Of a stretch of 64,000 bases of DNA, positions 45,240-57,247 are shown one piece after another (positions within the stretch are counted from its first letter, which is position 1; each line of letters opens with the position of its first letter). Made by a program: the position numbers and the translations under genes. The stretch comes from Chlorocebus sabaeus (taxonomy: Eukaryota > Chordata > Mammalia > Primates > Cercopithecidae): positions 76,355,133 through 76,419,132 of the forward strand of contig NC_132911.1 in the NCBI RefSeq assembly GCF_047675955.1. The letters are read 5' to 3'. Below the pieces are notes generated by a model. It did no database searches. It was given only the letters and a program-made list of their open reading frames with translations, and had not been told where the DNA came from.

Positions 45240-45338
45240 GTGTGAGTTACTTCATTCTAAGGAAAAGAATATGGGAAATGTGACGGGTCATTGCTTGGGA
45301 AATTAGGTTATAAAAGACAGTGATACGGTCTCTCTCTC

Positions 45339-45369
<31 letters not shown>

Positions 45370-45645
45370 GTGAGGAACTGAGGCTTTCAGTCCAGCAACC
45401 CAGGAGAAAGTGAATCCTACCAAAAACCACGTGGGTGAGCTTGAAACAAGATCCTGCCTAGGCCGAGCCTTGACATTCCGGGAGCTCCAACTGATGGCTT
45501 GACTGCAGCCTGTGAGAGGCTGAATCAGAGAAATTGGAGAAGTCATGCCCAGATTCCTGACTCACAGAAACAGATACTAAGCATTTGGTGTTTAAAGATG
45601 CTAAGTTTTAGGACTTGTTACACTGCAAAAGATAACTAAAACTGC
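45240..45645 (+). repeat. Old LTR-like repeat with (TC)n insertion
   Basis: 'gaggaactgaggctttcagtccagcaacccagg', 'cacgtgggtgagcttgaaacaagatcc', 'ccttgacattccgggagctcc' and 'gttaggacttgttacactgcaaaagataactaaaac' follow the order of a common mammalian LTR-type repeat that I cannot name with certainty. A (TC)n tract (45329-45370) interrupts it. Confidence 0.5.
45329..45370. repeat. (TC)n microsatellite
   Basis: About 20 TC units with two TG interruptions. Confidence 0.9.
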
Positions 45646-47399
45646 TTCCAAGAGGGAGCCATGGGGGCCCATGGCACAGACCTTGTGAAGGAGCACAGAC
45701 TTGCCTAATGTCGTGGCTTCCCCAGATTCTTACCTGCCAGGGTAGCCTACACTCTGCCTTTAAAAACTGACTAACATTTCAGCTATTTACGTCTCTCTCT
45801 TCCTCCCATGCTCTGCCAAAGGCACCCCATCTCTCCTTGGAGGAATTGTCACTCTTTGGAATTCAGCGCACCTGGATGCCCTACCTACTCAGCTCCCTCA
45901 TAGGCTCAGGAAAAGTTACAATTTTGTGCACTGTCCAGATTTTTCTCACTGTTCAAGGGTGATGACAGCATCCTGCAGCTTTCTACATACTAATCAGAAG
46001 CAGAACATTCACAATTGTTTCTTAAAATTTAAACCCTTCCAATGTCCCATCCCCCCCAATGCTTCACTTAGGGCAGGATGGAAATGTATTCAATGTCAGT
46101 TTGGAGGCTCTTTTCTTTCCTCTATGAGACCATATGGAAATCTCAGAATTACATGGTGTCTGAACACCAAGGCCTAGGTCTATGGCACCACCTTCTTTGG
46201 TACTATTACATTGGCCTCAGGCCACTGTGGTCATTCTCCTGTCCCCACCACCCACTTCAGGAAACCCCTAAGGTTCCCTTGTGCCTATCCTCCCCTCTGA
46301 CCACAGAGCCAGCATTCTGTGGTATTTCTCATGTGGAGGCCTGAGTCCTAGGGAGATACCTGGCTTCCTTCATCTCCTAGGTCTGGGGGAAGCTCAGACA
46401 TCTTTCTAGAACGGTCAAGTCCATTTTCCATGACCCTTTTTCTGCTCTAACCCTTCTCCTAAGAAAAGGATTGGGGGGTTCCTAAAATTGCTTTCTCTTT
46501 TCTGGTGCCCCTCAGCACGGCTCTCTCTAAGAGCCTTTAGGAAGCTAATGGCAGCCCCTCTTGGTTGGAGTGGGTGTGAAGAGTTGTGATGTTACCAGCA
46601 GTTATTCTAATTTCTTAGCAACAAATTTTATTACAAGTGACCTATGTCTCTTTAGTTCCAGTTTAACTCCCCAGTACAAGAGAGAGACTTAGGGCTTCAA
46701 CTGCAATCAAGAAACGTGATATAATTCCTATGTTGAATTCACTGACAAGTGAGAAACCAAGACCTACAGGAAGATATCTTTGAAGCAGTTAGAGGCTTAT
46801 TAAGCATTCAATCTTGAACTAGTGCATTAAAGAATGGCTATGATAATATCATCTCATTCTTCGGGAGGCTCCGAGTGGTTATACACTTCTCTCATTTGTT
46901 GCCTATAGCCCCCTCCACTCTCATTGACAGCGGATGACCTCCCCTCATACTTCAGAGCAAAAAGAAACTGTCAGAAACAAACCCACTCCCCTTCTTTCCA
47001 CTGGAGCTGCACAGCTCACACCTGCATCTTTCCCAAGGGATGTTCTTCTCCCCTCAAGCTTTGTATGTCTGCAACTATTCTTACTGCTTGAAGAGATTCC
47101 CCAGCCCGCAATTATATTCCCATTTTCTTGCATCATCTATCCATTTTGTTCTATAGGATAATTCTCATCAGCATATTTATATGTTCTAGCATCTCCTTCC
47201 TAAAAGCAAAGAAACTTCCTGCTGGAGAGGAAGCTGGGGTCAAACCTTTGTTGACTGCATCTTCGTCTCCAGCAACTGCCATGGTTGCTGCACCCTTTCC
47301 CAACCAAATATATTTGGAGAGATGTTTCAACCTACTCGCTCCTCATTCCTATGTATACTTTTCTCCCTTTGGAGTGATTCCCCACTCCTCCTCCACTTT
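45646..47399. other. Unique intergenic sequence
   Basis: GC content is slightly higher than its neighbours. No gene recognised; frames of 75-88 codons at 45926-46344 and 46934-47161 have no domain or motif that I know. Confidence 0.35.
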
Positions 47400-47765
47400 C
47401 AATTTCACCTTACATGTCCCTCAGGTCGCTCAGAGAGGCCGTCTCTGATCATGCTGCCAAAAATAGGTTTTCTTCTTTTAGTCTCTTTCTCAAAGCATTA
47501 GCTCAGTTCCCCCTAGATGAATTACTATGACATGTTTTTTTTTTCTGTTTGATTTTCTAAATGGTATGCTGATTGTTTGCTCCCTCACCAGAATGTAAAC
47601 TTCATGCAGACAGAAACCATGCCCAACCTCCCCACTATTGTATTGTCTCTGACCAGCATAGATCTTCTCATATAGGAGAGGCTCAACACACTGCATGATG
47701 ACTGACTGACTGACCACGTGAATGAATAGATAGATGAATGAAACACACCATTGAAAACATTGGTT
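47400..47765 (+). repeat. L2 LINE 3' region
   Basis: 'catgtccctcaggtcgctcagagaggccgtctctgatcatgctgcc', 'caaagcattagctcagttccc', 'tcaccagaatgtaaacttcatgcagacag' and 'gaggctcaacacactgcatgatgactgactg' reproduce the L2 3' UTR order on the plus strand. Confidence 0.7.
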
Positions 47766-48571
47766 GTGATGTTTAAAATACACTTCTTGGGCTGTGGCAT
47801 GGCTATTTTAAAAAATTCATTGTATTATTCTTTAGTTTGGTTGAACTTGAAATTTATTTATTACAATGCTCAAATGACAAAGCTGCAATGATATCAGGTT
47901 GTTTGCTGTACATATCTTTCGTGAGTAACACAGCTGTACATACATATTTTTAAGCTATTTCCCGAGCACAGCTACAAATCCTTCGTAAGTTTCTGATTTC
48001 CAATTTTAAGAATTCTAAGATTAGATGATTTACAGTGTTTCAGTCCTCTGTGAGGCACATTTTCCCATTTTTTTCTTTAATCTCGGGTACTGCGAAGTTG
48101 CATTCTACAGAAAGACAGGCAATAATTTTGTAAAATATTTGGCATTGTCATTTCAAAACTGGCTAAAATTTAATTTTATTAAGATCTCCATCTGTCAAGT
48201 TTCTTGAAGTTTTCAAGGAGCACTAACACAAATTCAAATGAGCTTTTAAAAATATTTTACAAAAGTCCATTAAAACAAAATACACTTTTTTGGTATATTT
48301 CATTTGCCTTTACTGGTGGTAACCACCAGAATATTTCTGTATAAATCAAAACTCTCTCCCTTTTAGTCTAACTATTCTTCCAGTCTCATATGCACAGTGT
48401 TGTCACCGATTATTGTTTACAACATCATGATACTTTATTATGAACGTGCTTATGAATACATAAGCAATGTTTAGGGCCTTCATTCAGCATAACACACCCC
48501 CAAAGATGGCCCCCTTTTTTTCCTCTTGGACCTAAAGCCTTACTTTTGAAACTATTCCTACAAGTGGAGAT

Positions 48572-49027
48572 TTGGAGATTTGTATTCAAAATCATGTGAT
48601 GTTACACAGAAGCAATTCAAAAGGAAAAGAAATTAAAAAAAAAAAAAAACCCAAATTGTCAAATGCTTCCGCTGCTAGAAACATTAGAAAAGCAAGACCT
48701 CTCCAATCATCTGCAGGTTTGATCTGCAGGTTGATCTGCAGGTTGCAGCAGAAAACCCAAAGCTGGCACACCAATGATGGGCAAAAGGAAATCCTTCTGA
48801 AAACATTCAGCCATCTCCTAAGATTACAATCATTCTCAGTTTCATTTTCTGAAAGATGTATAAAAAATTGGATTTTGGAGTTTTTTTTAACAGGTTCGCA
48901 GATAGTGGAGAAAAAACCAAGTCAGAGGGAAAATGGTATGAGTGAAAAGCATCTCCTGGTGTTATATTCCAGTTCGTTTATTTGCAATGCTCCCCATCCC
49001 CAAAGGACTCAGTCAATAAATTATTAA
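48572..49027 (+). other. Unrecognised 151-codon open frame
   Basis: Longest non-repeat open frame in the window that does not come from a known element. It begins at ATG 48572 and includes a Lys-run encoded by an A15 tract (48634-48650) and an Ile-Cys-Arg-Leu repeat made by three tandem 12-bp copies of GATCTGCAGGTT (48709-48744). I know no family like it, and simple repeats inflate its length. No promoter or splice context supports it. Most likely a chance frame. Confidence 0.1.
48709..48744. repeat. Three tandem 12-bp units (GATCTGCAGGTT)
   Basis: Units start at 48709, 48721 and 48733; the first differs in its first base. Confidence 0.85.
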
Positions 49028-49540
49028 TTTATTCTAGCACCATCATGTTTGATAGCTGAGCTGAGGCAGTGCTACCATTTGATTAGTCTTTTCCAAGAAT
49101 CTAAAGTTACCAAAAGCAACAAGGTTGCTCATAATATTAGGAGGAAATAGTATCTTTGTTCCGACTTATTATGGGTTTAGTTTTATCATGTCACTCCAAC
49201 AATCTTTGCCTTTGAGAAATCTGTTAAAGGTCATAACAGCATATTGTGACTGTTCAAAATAAAGCAACTTATATCAAAGGAATGACTCCTTTCTCCCTCT
49301 CCTCCAAAGAATCTTAGAAAAACCTGAGAACTATTGAAACTAGTGCCTTTAGTTACATAAGAATCCTGTAGTAGATCTTGGGGTTCTTTTAAAAAGATTT
49401 TTAAAAGTAATTTTTGACATCCTCTGGGAACCTTAAACATCCAATTCTAATGTGAGCTTTTTTTCCTATGCCCCTTGATGTTCTTGATATACATGTGATA
49501 AATTACTAGCTTTACCACTCTTTGGATCTGGTCATTAAAT

Positions 49541-49681
49541 TTTGTTTGTTTGTTTGTTTGTTTTAGAGACAGTGTCTCCCTATGTTGCCCAAGCTGGTCT
49601 AAAACTCCTGGCCTCAAGCAGTCCTCCCACCTCAGCCTCTTGAGTAGTTACAATTGTAGCCATGAGCAACTACATCCAGCT
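49541..49681 (-). repeat. Free left Alu monomer (FLAM), minus strand
   Basis: A (TTTG)n stretch (49541-49563) is the reversed tail; 'ttagagacagtgtctccctatgttgcccaagctgg' to 'catgagcaactacatccagc' is one Alu arm only. Old and diverged. Confidence 0.8.
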
Positions 49682-50339
49682 ACATACGCTGGACATTTTT
49701 AAACACCTGAGCTGTCTATGTAATGCCTCAAGTTAACGTGGTGAAAATGGTCAATAGAAGCCCTAATGTCAAGGTGACCTTTCTGTGATGATGATCATTG
49801 TTCAATTGCATAAAAATCAACAACTTCAAAACTATTTTTTGACACAGTAGTTTAGTTTGCCACATTATTTCAGTATTATAGTTAAAATCCCTGGTGTAAA
49901 AGAAATGTAATTTTGTGTTTATGCTAAGTGCTAACAAAAAAAAATATGTGTGTTCTCCAAAGGCAATTGAATTCTAACTACTTTATTTTAAGTTCACCCT
50001 CTACTGCTGATGTGAAAGCCCTGTATTAATAGAGTTAGTATTGGCTTACCTGTTCTGGAGTCCTTGAAGCACCATAATCTTTAAATAGGAAGACCACACA
50101 TCCTGGACACAAAGCCAGTATACTCATCTCTTAGTCCATTTATAAATGCAGGATACTTCTCAATGTAACAGACCTGCTCTGACAAGGACAAAAATGACAC
50201 TATTCCTTGTATGTGTTGCTTTGTGGTTGCTTCTGTTTTTAATTTGGGGTTGAGGGTAACATCTCACCCTGCTAGCTTCCAATGGTCATTCCAAAGTTGT
50301 AATGTCTCAAATACAGGCTACCCTTCTTTGTTAAAATAA
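49682..50339. other. Unique sequence
   Basis: No feature recognised. Confidence 0.4.
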
Positions 50340-50500
50340 TATCAGATTTAATGAGTATCTTTTATGTGCTAGTCTATCTCCTAGATGGTATCACATATAT
50401 TGTAACTACTGACCCACAAAACAATAGTATGATTATTATTTCAGTGGTAACAGGCATGAAAATATTGAGAGGGACATTGTAACTCACCTTTCCTTTCCCC
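50340..50500 (-). repeat. MIR/MIR3 fragment, minus strand
   Basis: 'taatgagtatcttttatgtgctagtctatctcc', 'aaaacaatagtatgattattatttcagtgg' and 'gggacattgtaactcacc' fit a diverged reverse-complement MIR. Confidence 0.5.
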
Positions 50501-51346
50501 TTACTGGTTTTCATGCTAGCATTGGTTCAAATTTCAAGGCCAACTTTAATTTGGTTTTAAGATACTTGTCAATATTATAGCCATTTTAAAAGAGATAGTT
50601 CTGTTTAAATGTCTTTTGCTTCAGTTAATAAATACAAAAGGTATTTGAAGTAAGCAAGAAAATTCTTCTTAATGCCCAGTGCTGTTTGCTAATTATTGTT
50701 TCAATATTAGGATTATAGTGACAGTCATAGAAGACAAGGCTGCAGTGGTAGTCTTAAATCTTGCACACAATTTTTTGGACAATTTTTGCCTTGAAAAGTG
50801 AGTTCCCTACCCTTTGAATGAGAGCTACTTAATGGTTTGTTTCCAACATGGCCAAAGTGACCATGTATGAATTCCGAGACTAGGCTATAAGATGAATTAT
50901 GTCTTCCTCCTTGGTCTTGCACTTAGAGCCCCTATTCTAGGGGAAGGCAGCTGCCACATCTTGAAGACACTTAAACAACCATGTGGAGAGGTCCACATGG
51001 CGAGGAACTGAGGCCTCCTGCTAAATATCAGGTGAATATGCTGCTGTGGAAGCAGATCTTGTACCCCTAATCAAGCGTGGAACAGGGGCCAATGAACTAC
51101 AGTACATAGGCCAAATCCCTCCTGCGGCCTGTTTCTATGTAGTCCTAAAGCTTAGAATGATTTTACATTTTTAAAAGGAGGTGAACAAACCGAAGACAAT
51201 ATGACAAAAATGATGGTGTCCACAAAACCTATTTGCTATGCAAAAACTGTCTGCTACTTCAAATGACTGTAGCTGTAATCTCATGAAAGATTTTGAGCCA
51301 GAATCATCAGCTAACTAAGCTGCTCCAGAATTCCGGATGGTCAGAA
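50501..51346. other. Unique sequence
   Basis: No gene or repeat recognised. Confidence 0.4.
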
Positions 51347-51351
51347 CTATG

Positions 51352-51734
51352 TGTATTAGTCCATTCTCACACTGCTATAAAGAACTACTGGAGACTGGGT
51401 AATTTATGGGAAAAAAAAGGTTTAATTGATTCGCAGTTCCACAGGCTGTTCAGGAAGCATGGCTGGGAGGCCTCAGGAAACTTATAATCATGGCGGAAGG
51501 TGAAGGGGAAGCAAACACATCTTACCATGGTGGAGCGGGAGAGAGAGAGTGAAGGGGGAAGTGCTACACACTTTTAAACAACCAGGTCTCCTAAGAACTC
51601 ACTGATTATCATGAGAACAGGAAGAGGGAAATCCACCCCCATGATCCAGTCACCATCCCTCTGTCCCTCCCTCAACATTAAGAATTACAATTTGACGTGA
51701 AATTTGGGTGGGGTCACAGAGCCAAACCATATCA
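51352..51734 (-). repeat. MST-type MaLR solo LTR, minus strand
   Basis: Starts 'tgtattagtccattctcacactgctataaagaactactgg', contains 'gaagcatggctgggaggcctcaggaaac' and 'atcatggcggaaggtgaagggg', and ends 'gagccaaaccatatca'. A 5-bp duplication CTATG flanks it (51347-51351 and 51735-51739). MSTB-like by eye. Confidence 0.85.
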
Positions 51735-51739
51735 CTATG

Positions 51740-52354
51740 TAAAAAACATAAATGTTTATTATTGTTTTAAGGTACTAGGTTTGAGGATTTTTTTTTTGCA
51801 CCACAATAGATAGCTAATGTACCTGGTTATAATAAGAACCCCATTTCACCTTAGCCACTAATTACTCACATTTTCCCCACTGACATTCTATTTTGAAGAA
51901 CTACCCATACTCCAGATTTAATCAATTGGTTCCTCAAGATTAAATTCAGTTAATCATGTTTCTCAAGAACAGTACATCAGTGATGGGTACTTCTCATTCT
52001 TCACATCAGGAAGTATACAAGATCAGCGTGTCCCAATATTGATATTCAGTTTGTTCACCTGGCTAAGGCGGTGACTGCAAGGCGTTTTCACAATAAAGGT
52101 AATGTTGTTCCTTTGTAATTAATCTATAATCTGAGAAGAAGTACTTTGAAACCATGTGAATAACCTGTTTCCCAAAACCATTTCACACAGTGGTTGGTGA
52201 AATCCATGGTTGTTTCCTTAGTCGTGTATTGCCTTCATCGTTGTCGAATTGTGATTCTTAAACCTCTGTCAATACCATGCAAAAATAGAATCGCCTGGCT
52301 GAGACCTATCTGAATTAATGGCTGACAAGATTTGAGCTATAAGACAATGGTTGT
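51740..52354. other. Unique sequence
   Basis: No feature recognised. Confidence 0.4.
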
Positions 52355-52718
52355 TGTTTGATATGTCTCACAAAATTTCTATGTTGCAACTTAATTGCCA
52401 TTGTGATAATGTTAAGAGGAGGGGCCTTTAAGAGGTGATTAAGCCATGAGGGCAGAGGTCTCGTGGATGCGATTAGGTCCCTTATAAAAGGGCTTAAGGG
52501 AGTGAGTTTACTCTCTTTTGCTCCTCTTCCATGTGAAGAAACATTGTTTGTACCCCTATTTTGACCCCTTCCTCCCTTCTGCCATGTGAGAAGACACAGA
52601 TGGTGTCATCTATGAGGAAGAGGCCTTCACCAGACACTGAACCTATTGGTATCTTGATCTGGTACTTCCCAGCTTCCAGAATTGTGAGAAATAAACCTCT
52701 GTTCTTTATAAATAAAAA
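52355..52718 (+). repeat. MST/MLT1-type MaLR LTR, plus strand
   Basis: 'tttgatatgtctcacaaaatttctatgttgc', 'aggaggggcctttaagaggtgattaagccatgagggc', 'gaagaggccttcaccagacactgaacc' and 'cttccagaattgtgagaaataaacctctgttctttataaat' are the successive blocks of a plus-strand MaLR LTR, including the polyadenylation signal AATAAA. It is the only clearly plus-strand MaLR LTR in the window apart from the one at 55.8 kb. Confidence 0.8.
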
Positions 52719-53065
52719 AAAATTCTATCATTTATCCTACATATATTAGCTTGCATTACACAATAAAGAAGAGGTTTCTGATCCTTCTCCCTCCCTCTTT
52801 TAATAATCACATATATACATAATTATATATATAGAAGTTGACTATGAATTTTACTGATATAAAAGATGTATGTAGCATACCACTTTAAACAACTAAAATA
52901 CATCATGTTCTTTATTGTAATGTTCATTTAGCCAATTAATTCTCAAATAATGCTTTCACTGATTCTTGCCAAATTCTTAAATCCTAAGCCAATGATGGTT
53001 GCAATACATCTATGATTTGATCACTTTTTCTGTTATTCACAATGTGACAGCTATAGAGTATACAT
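52719..53065. other. AT-rich unique sequence
   Basis: Contains a short (TA)n-like stretch at 52812-52834. Nothing else is recognised. Confidence 0.4.
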
Positions 53066-54680
53066 ACTTTTAAAAATAAAAGTTTATTTCAAAATGATTA
53101 GAGATTCACAAAAGTAAAAAATTATACACAGAGGTCTCATACACCCTTCACTTCTCCACCTCCACTGTTAACACCTTACATAGCCACAGGAGAATATAAA
53201 AACCAGGAAATTGACATTGTTACAATTCACAGAGCTTATTCAGATTTCACCAGTTATAGACACTCATGTGTGTGTAATTTTGTCATGTGTAGCTTCATGA
53301 AACTTCTGCCACCAAGATGCAAAACTGTTCCATCACCACAAATATGCCCATGTTATTCCTTCATAGTCATACCTGTCCCCTTCTTGGCCCCCAGATAGTA
53401 ACTCCTGGCAACTAGGAATGTGTGATCCATTCTATAATTTCATTACATCCCAGTTGTGATATAACCTTTCAAAACTGGCTTTTTAAAATCAACATAATTC
53501 TTGTAAGGCCTACCCAAGTTGTTGCATGTTTCTAATAGTTCATACCTGTTGATTACTGAATAGTATTCCACAATACCTGGGGTACCACAGTTGGTTTAAC
53601 CATTCACCCATTGAAAGACATTTGGGTTGTTTTGAGTTTGGGGCTATCATGAATAAAGCTGCTATGAACATTCCTGCACAGGTTTTTGTGTGAACATAGT
53701 TTTCATATCTCTTAATAAATACTAAGAGTGCAATTGCTGGTTAGAATAGTACATATATTTGTTTGTTTTAAAAGAAAATGCCAAACTATTTTCTAGAATG
53801 GCTGTACCATTTTACATTCCCATGAGAACATGTGAATGATCTAGTTTCTCCTCATCTTTACCAATATTTGGTATTATCATTTTTTTTTTTTTTTGGCCAT
53901 GCTGATGGGTTTGTACTGATACTTTCTTATGGTTTTGGTTTATATTTCCCTAATGACTGATGATATTGAACATCTTTTCATGTGCTTAATTACCATCTGT
54001 ATATTCTCTTTGGTGAGATGTCTATTCATGTATTTTGCCTGTTTTCAAATTGGATTGTTTAGCTTTTTTACTGTTGACTTTGGAGAATTCTAGACACTAT
54101 TCTAGATATGTGCTTCTGTCAAATATGTGGTTTGCAATTTTTTCCCCCAGTCTGTAATTTGTCTTTTTGTCTTCTTAGCAGGGACTATTTATTTATTTAT
54201 TTATTTTATTTATAGATGGAATCTTGCTCTGTCACCCAGGCTAGAGTACAGTGACACAACCTCAGCTTACTGCAACCTCCATCTCCTGGGTTCAAGCGAT
54301 TTTCTTGCCTCAGCCTCCCAAGCAGCTGGGATTACAGGTGACCGCCACAGTGCCTAGCTGATTTTTGTATTTTTAGTAGAGAAAAGGTTTCACCACCTTG
54401 GCCAGGCTGGTCTCAAACTCCTGATCTCATGATCCACCTGCCTCAGCCTCCCAAAGTGGCATGAGCCACCGTGCCTGGCTAGCAGGGACTTTTACAGAGC
54501 AGAAGCTTTTAAGTTTGATGGGGTCCAATTTATCAAATTTTCCTTTTATTTATGGTGCTTTTGGTGTCAGGTGCAAGAAATCTTCACCCTGTCTTAGGTC
54601 CCAAAGATTTTCATCTCTGATTTTTCCTAAACGTTTTATGTTATCTATTTTAAATATAACACACTTTTAAGTTTATTCTG
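53066..54680 (-). repeat. Antisense L1M 3' part
   Basis: Reverse-complement old L1: 3' UTR ('aagtttatttcaaaatgattagagattcac', 'aaaaccaggaaattgacattgttac', 'aaaactgttccatcaccac'), then ORF2 end ('cattgaaagacatttgggttgtttt', 'taaataaagctgctatgaac'-like, 'ggctgtaccattttacattccc'), to 'agcagaagcttttaagtttgatgggg'. An Alu interrupts at 54187-54479. Confidence 0.8.
54187..54479 (-). repeat. AluS-type SINE, minus strand
   Basis: Reverse-complement Alu; its tail has become (TTTA)n (54188-54210). An 11-bp duplication TAGCAGGGACT flanks it (54176-54186 and 54480-54490). Confidence 0.92.
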
Positions 54681-54984
54681 CATTATCAACATTCTTCACT
54701 TTCTCAAGTTTAGGCAGTCAACCAGACAATATATCCAGGCCTAATGTGTAAATTTTGCCAATTCCTCTTGTGTAAATACTCACACTATAACCAATTTCTA
54801 GTCATCAACCTGATTTATCTCAAAGCAGAGTTGGGAAGAAATGTACACTAGCACACCATTATACAACATTTTCACGATAGAAATAAAATAGGCATATATA
54901 GCCTTGAGAGAATAGATAGTAGTAAAACATGGTAAAATATTTAGAGTGATGTTTTGAGTATTTATTTCTTTTGTTTTTAATATA
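54681..54984. other. Unique sequence
   Basis: No feature recognised. Confidence 0.35.
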
Positions 54985-55365
54985 ATTTATTTTAAAATTT
55001 ATATAATTTATTTTATAGTAAATGTTGTTCCTTTTTATTGTTGAATAGTATTTCATTATATGGGTATACAACTTGAGAACTCATTTACTTGTTGAATAAT
55101 TGGATATTTGGCTAATTGGGTTGTTTCTGTTTGGGGGATATTATGAATGGCATTACTATGGATGCTATTCTATAAGGCTTTGTGTAGGAATAAATTTTTT
55201 CCCTTGAATAAAAATAAAATTCAATAAACATTACAATCAGTTCATACAAGCTTGTATTTATCCAGCAAACCACTGGGCAAATAGCTACAAGTGGAGTTGC
55301 TGGGTCATAAGGTAGGTGAATATTCAATTTTGTAAGGAATTGTCAAAATATTTTCCAAAGCGGTT
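54985..55365 (-). repeat. Antisense L1M, ORF2 end (first part)
   Basis: 'attgttgaatagtatttcattatatgggtatac', 'ggatatttggctaattgggttgtttc', 'ggagttgctgggtcataaggtagg' and 'gtcaaaatattttccaaagcgg' are reverse-complement L1 ORF2. About 75 bp at 55205-55280 do not fit L1 and may be a small foreign insert. Confidence 0.75.
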
Positions 55366-55674
55366 ATATTATATTATATTAATTATATTATATTAAGATG
55401 GAGTCTCCCTCTGTCACCCAGGCTGGAGTGCAGTGGCAGAATCTTGGCTCATTGCAATCTCCACTTCCTGGGTTCAAGTTATTCTCCTACCTCAGCCTCC
55501 CAAGTAGCTGGGACTACAGGTTCATGCCAACATTCCCAGCTAAGTTTTGGATTTTTAGTAGAGACAGGGTTTCGCCATGTTGACCAGGCTGGTCTTGAAC
55601 TCCTGACCTAAGGTGATCCACCTGCCTTGGCCTCCCAAAGTGCTGGAATTATAGGCATGAGCCACTACGCCTGG
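55366..55674 (-). repeat. AluS-type SINE, minus strand
   Basis: Reverse-complement Alu 55396-55674. The tail is now a (TATTA)n microsatellite (55366-55395). It lies inside the antisense L1M, which continues with 'gtaccattttatattcccacc'. Confidence 0.9.
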
Positions 55675-55752
55675 CTGTACCATTTTATATTCCCACCAAA
55701 CAACATAAAAAAATTCTGCTTGTGTCATATACTCACCAACATTTAGTGTTTT

Positions 55753-56158
55753 TATGGGTTGAATTGTGTCAGTCTCCAACAATATGTTGACGTTCTGACC
55801 TCCACTAGCTCAAAATGTGACCTTATTAGGAAACAGGTCCATTGCAGATGTAATTAGATAAGATGAGGTCACTAGAGTGGGCCTAATCCAATATGACTTT
55901 GTCCTTATAAAAAGGGAAAATTTGGGCATAGAGACAGATAAACACATAGGGAAAATGATATGAACATGAAGCCAGAGATTAGGGTGATGTATTCACAAGC
56001 CAAGGAGTACTAAAGATTGCCAGCAAACCCCCGGAAGCCGGCATAAACTCCCTCACAGTCTCAGAAGGAACTGACCTTGCTGACACCTTGATCTCAGACT
56101 TCTAGACTCCAGAACTGTGAGACAATAAATGTCTGCTGTTTAACTCCAGATGTACTTG
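55753..56158 (+). repeat. MLT-type MaLR LTR, plus strand
   Basis: 'gggttgaattgtgtcagtctccaac', 'caaaatgtgaccttattaggaaacaggtcc', 'gagtgggcctaatccaatatgactttgtccttataaaaagg' and 'cagactccagaactgtgagacaataaatg' (AATAAA at about 56124) form an LTR of the MLT group on the plus strand, inserted in the antisense L1M. Confidence 0.75.
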
Positions 56159-56159
56159 G

Positions 56160-56720
56160 TTTCTTCAAGCATTTGTTCAGCAAGATTAAAAATTAAAAAT
56201 GTCATTCAGACAAGAAATAATGAGTGACCAACAGTTTAGACGGTTTGCAAAGGACCTGAGATTTTGGGAAATGCCAGAAGAGGATCAAAAAGCCAAAATT
56301 TACAAGAGATTTCGAGCTATGTTTCATGACAAGAAGTTCAAGCTGAACTATGCTGTGGGTAAAAGAGGGCGCCCCATTAACCATAGCACTACAGAGGATT
56401 TGAAAAGTTTTTATGACCTTTCGAATTCTTATTCCAATCTCTCTAATGAAGATAGCTAAGTGTTGAAACAAAAGAAAATAAAGAAGAAAAAAAAACCCAG
56501 ACTAAAAAGGAAATAGATTTTAAAAATCTAGTTGAGGAGAAAAAGAAAGAAACCAAGAAAGCTAATCAAAAGTGTTCCGAAAATAAAACTGATTTAAATA
56601 ATTCTGAAGGAATCAAAAAAATTAAAACCTCATGTAAATCTAAGATAGAATCAAACATAAGTCCAAAGAAGGCTAGCAATGAATTTACACAAAAAAGTAC
56701 AATTTCTGGTACTTTTTAAT
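56160..56720 (+). pseudogene. Probable retropseudogene fragment, parent unknown
   Basis: An 86-codon frame from ATG 56199 to TAA 56457-56459 has even, protein-like composition: a basic and aromatic N-terminal region with FRRFAKDLRFW near residues 13-23, then a charged segment and a Ser/Asn/Asp-rich end. After the stop and an A9-10 run (about 56487) a second frame stays open to 56720, ending in TAA, with lysine-rich, nuclear-protein-like composition. Two consecutive coherent frames suggest one decayed coding sequence. It lies between an MLT LTR and antisense L1M, without introns or a poly(A) tail. I do not recognise the parent gene. Confidence 0.45.
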
Positions 56721-57075
56721 GGCGGCCATAGGAAGTTAATGCTGTGTTGTTCATCTTTTTAATTTTTCTATTCTATTGTGTATAGCTGTATCTTATTGCA
56801 CTTTTAATTTGTATTTCCCTAATGATTGATGATGATAAGACCTTTGTCAGGTGCTTATTAATGATTCGTACATCTTCCTTTATGAAATACCTATTCAAGT
56901 ATTTTGCCCAGTTTTCAATAGAGTATGTGTCTTTCTACTATTTGAGGTACAGGAGTTCTTAATGTATGTTCTGAATACGAGTCTCTGTAAATATTTTCTT
57001 CCAGTCTGTGGCTTGCTTTTCTTTTTCTTAGTGGTAGCCTTAGATGAGCAAACATTTTTAATTCTGATGAAGTGA
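56721..57075 (-). repeat. Antisense L1M, ORF2 (last part)
   Basis: Continues the L1M cut at 55752: 'ctgtatcttattgcacttttaatttgtatttccctaatgattg', 'aaatacctattcaagtattttgcccag', 'attttcttccagtctgtggcttgc', ending near 'gcaaacatttttaattctgatgaag'. Confidence 0.75.
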
Positions 57076-57247
57076 AGAGAATTCGTTGCCCTGCATAACA
57101 AAAGTACAGGGGTAGAACTTTTTTTTACTTTGTTGCTTTCTTCAACATCTAGATAAAAGTTTAGCCCCTCGAGTAAGTTCTTACTTTCCTATCCTGCTCT
57201 ACTTTATTTCTTTCTTTCAGGGGTCTCAGCACTATTTTTACTGTGTG
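57076..57247. other. Unique sequence
   Basis: No feature recognised. Confidence 0.35.

Larger units (their letters stand above)
47766..49540. other. Unique intergenic sequence
   Basis: Holds the 151-codon frame at 48572-49027 (separate entry). Otherwise nothing is recognised. Confidence 0.35.
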
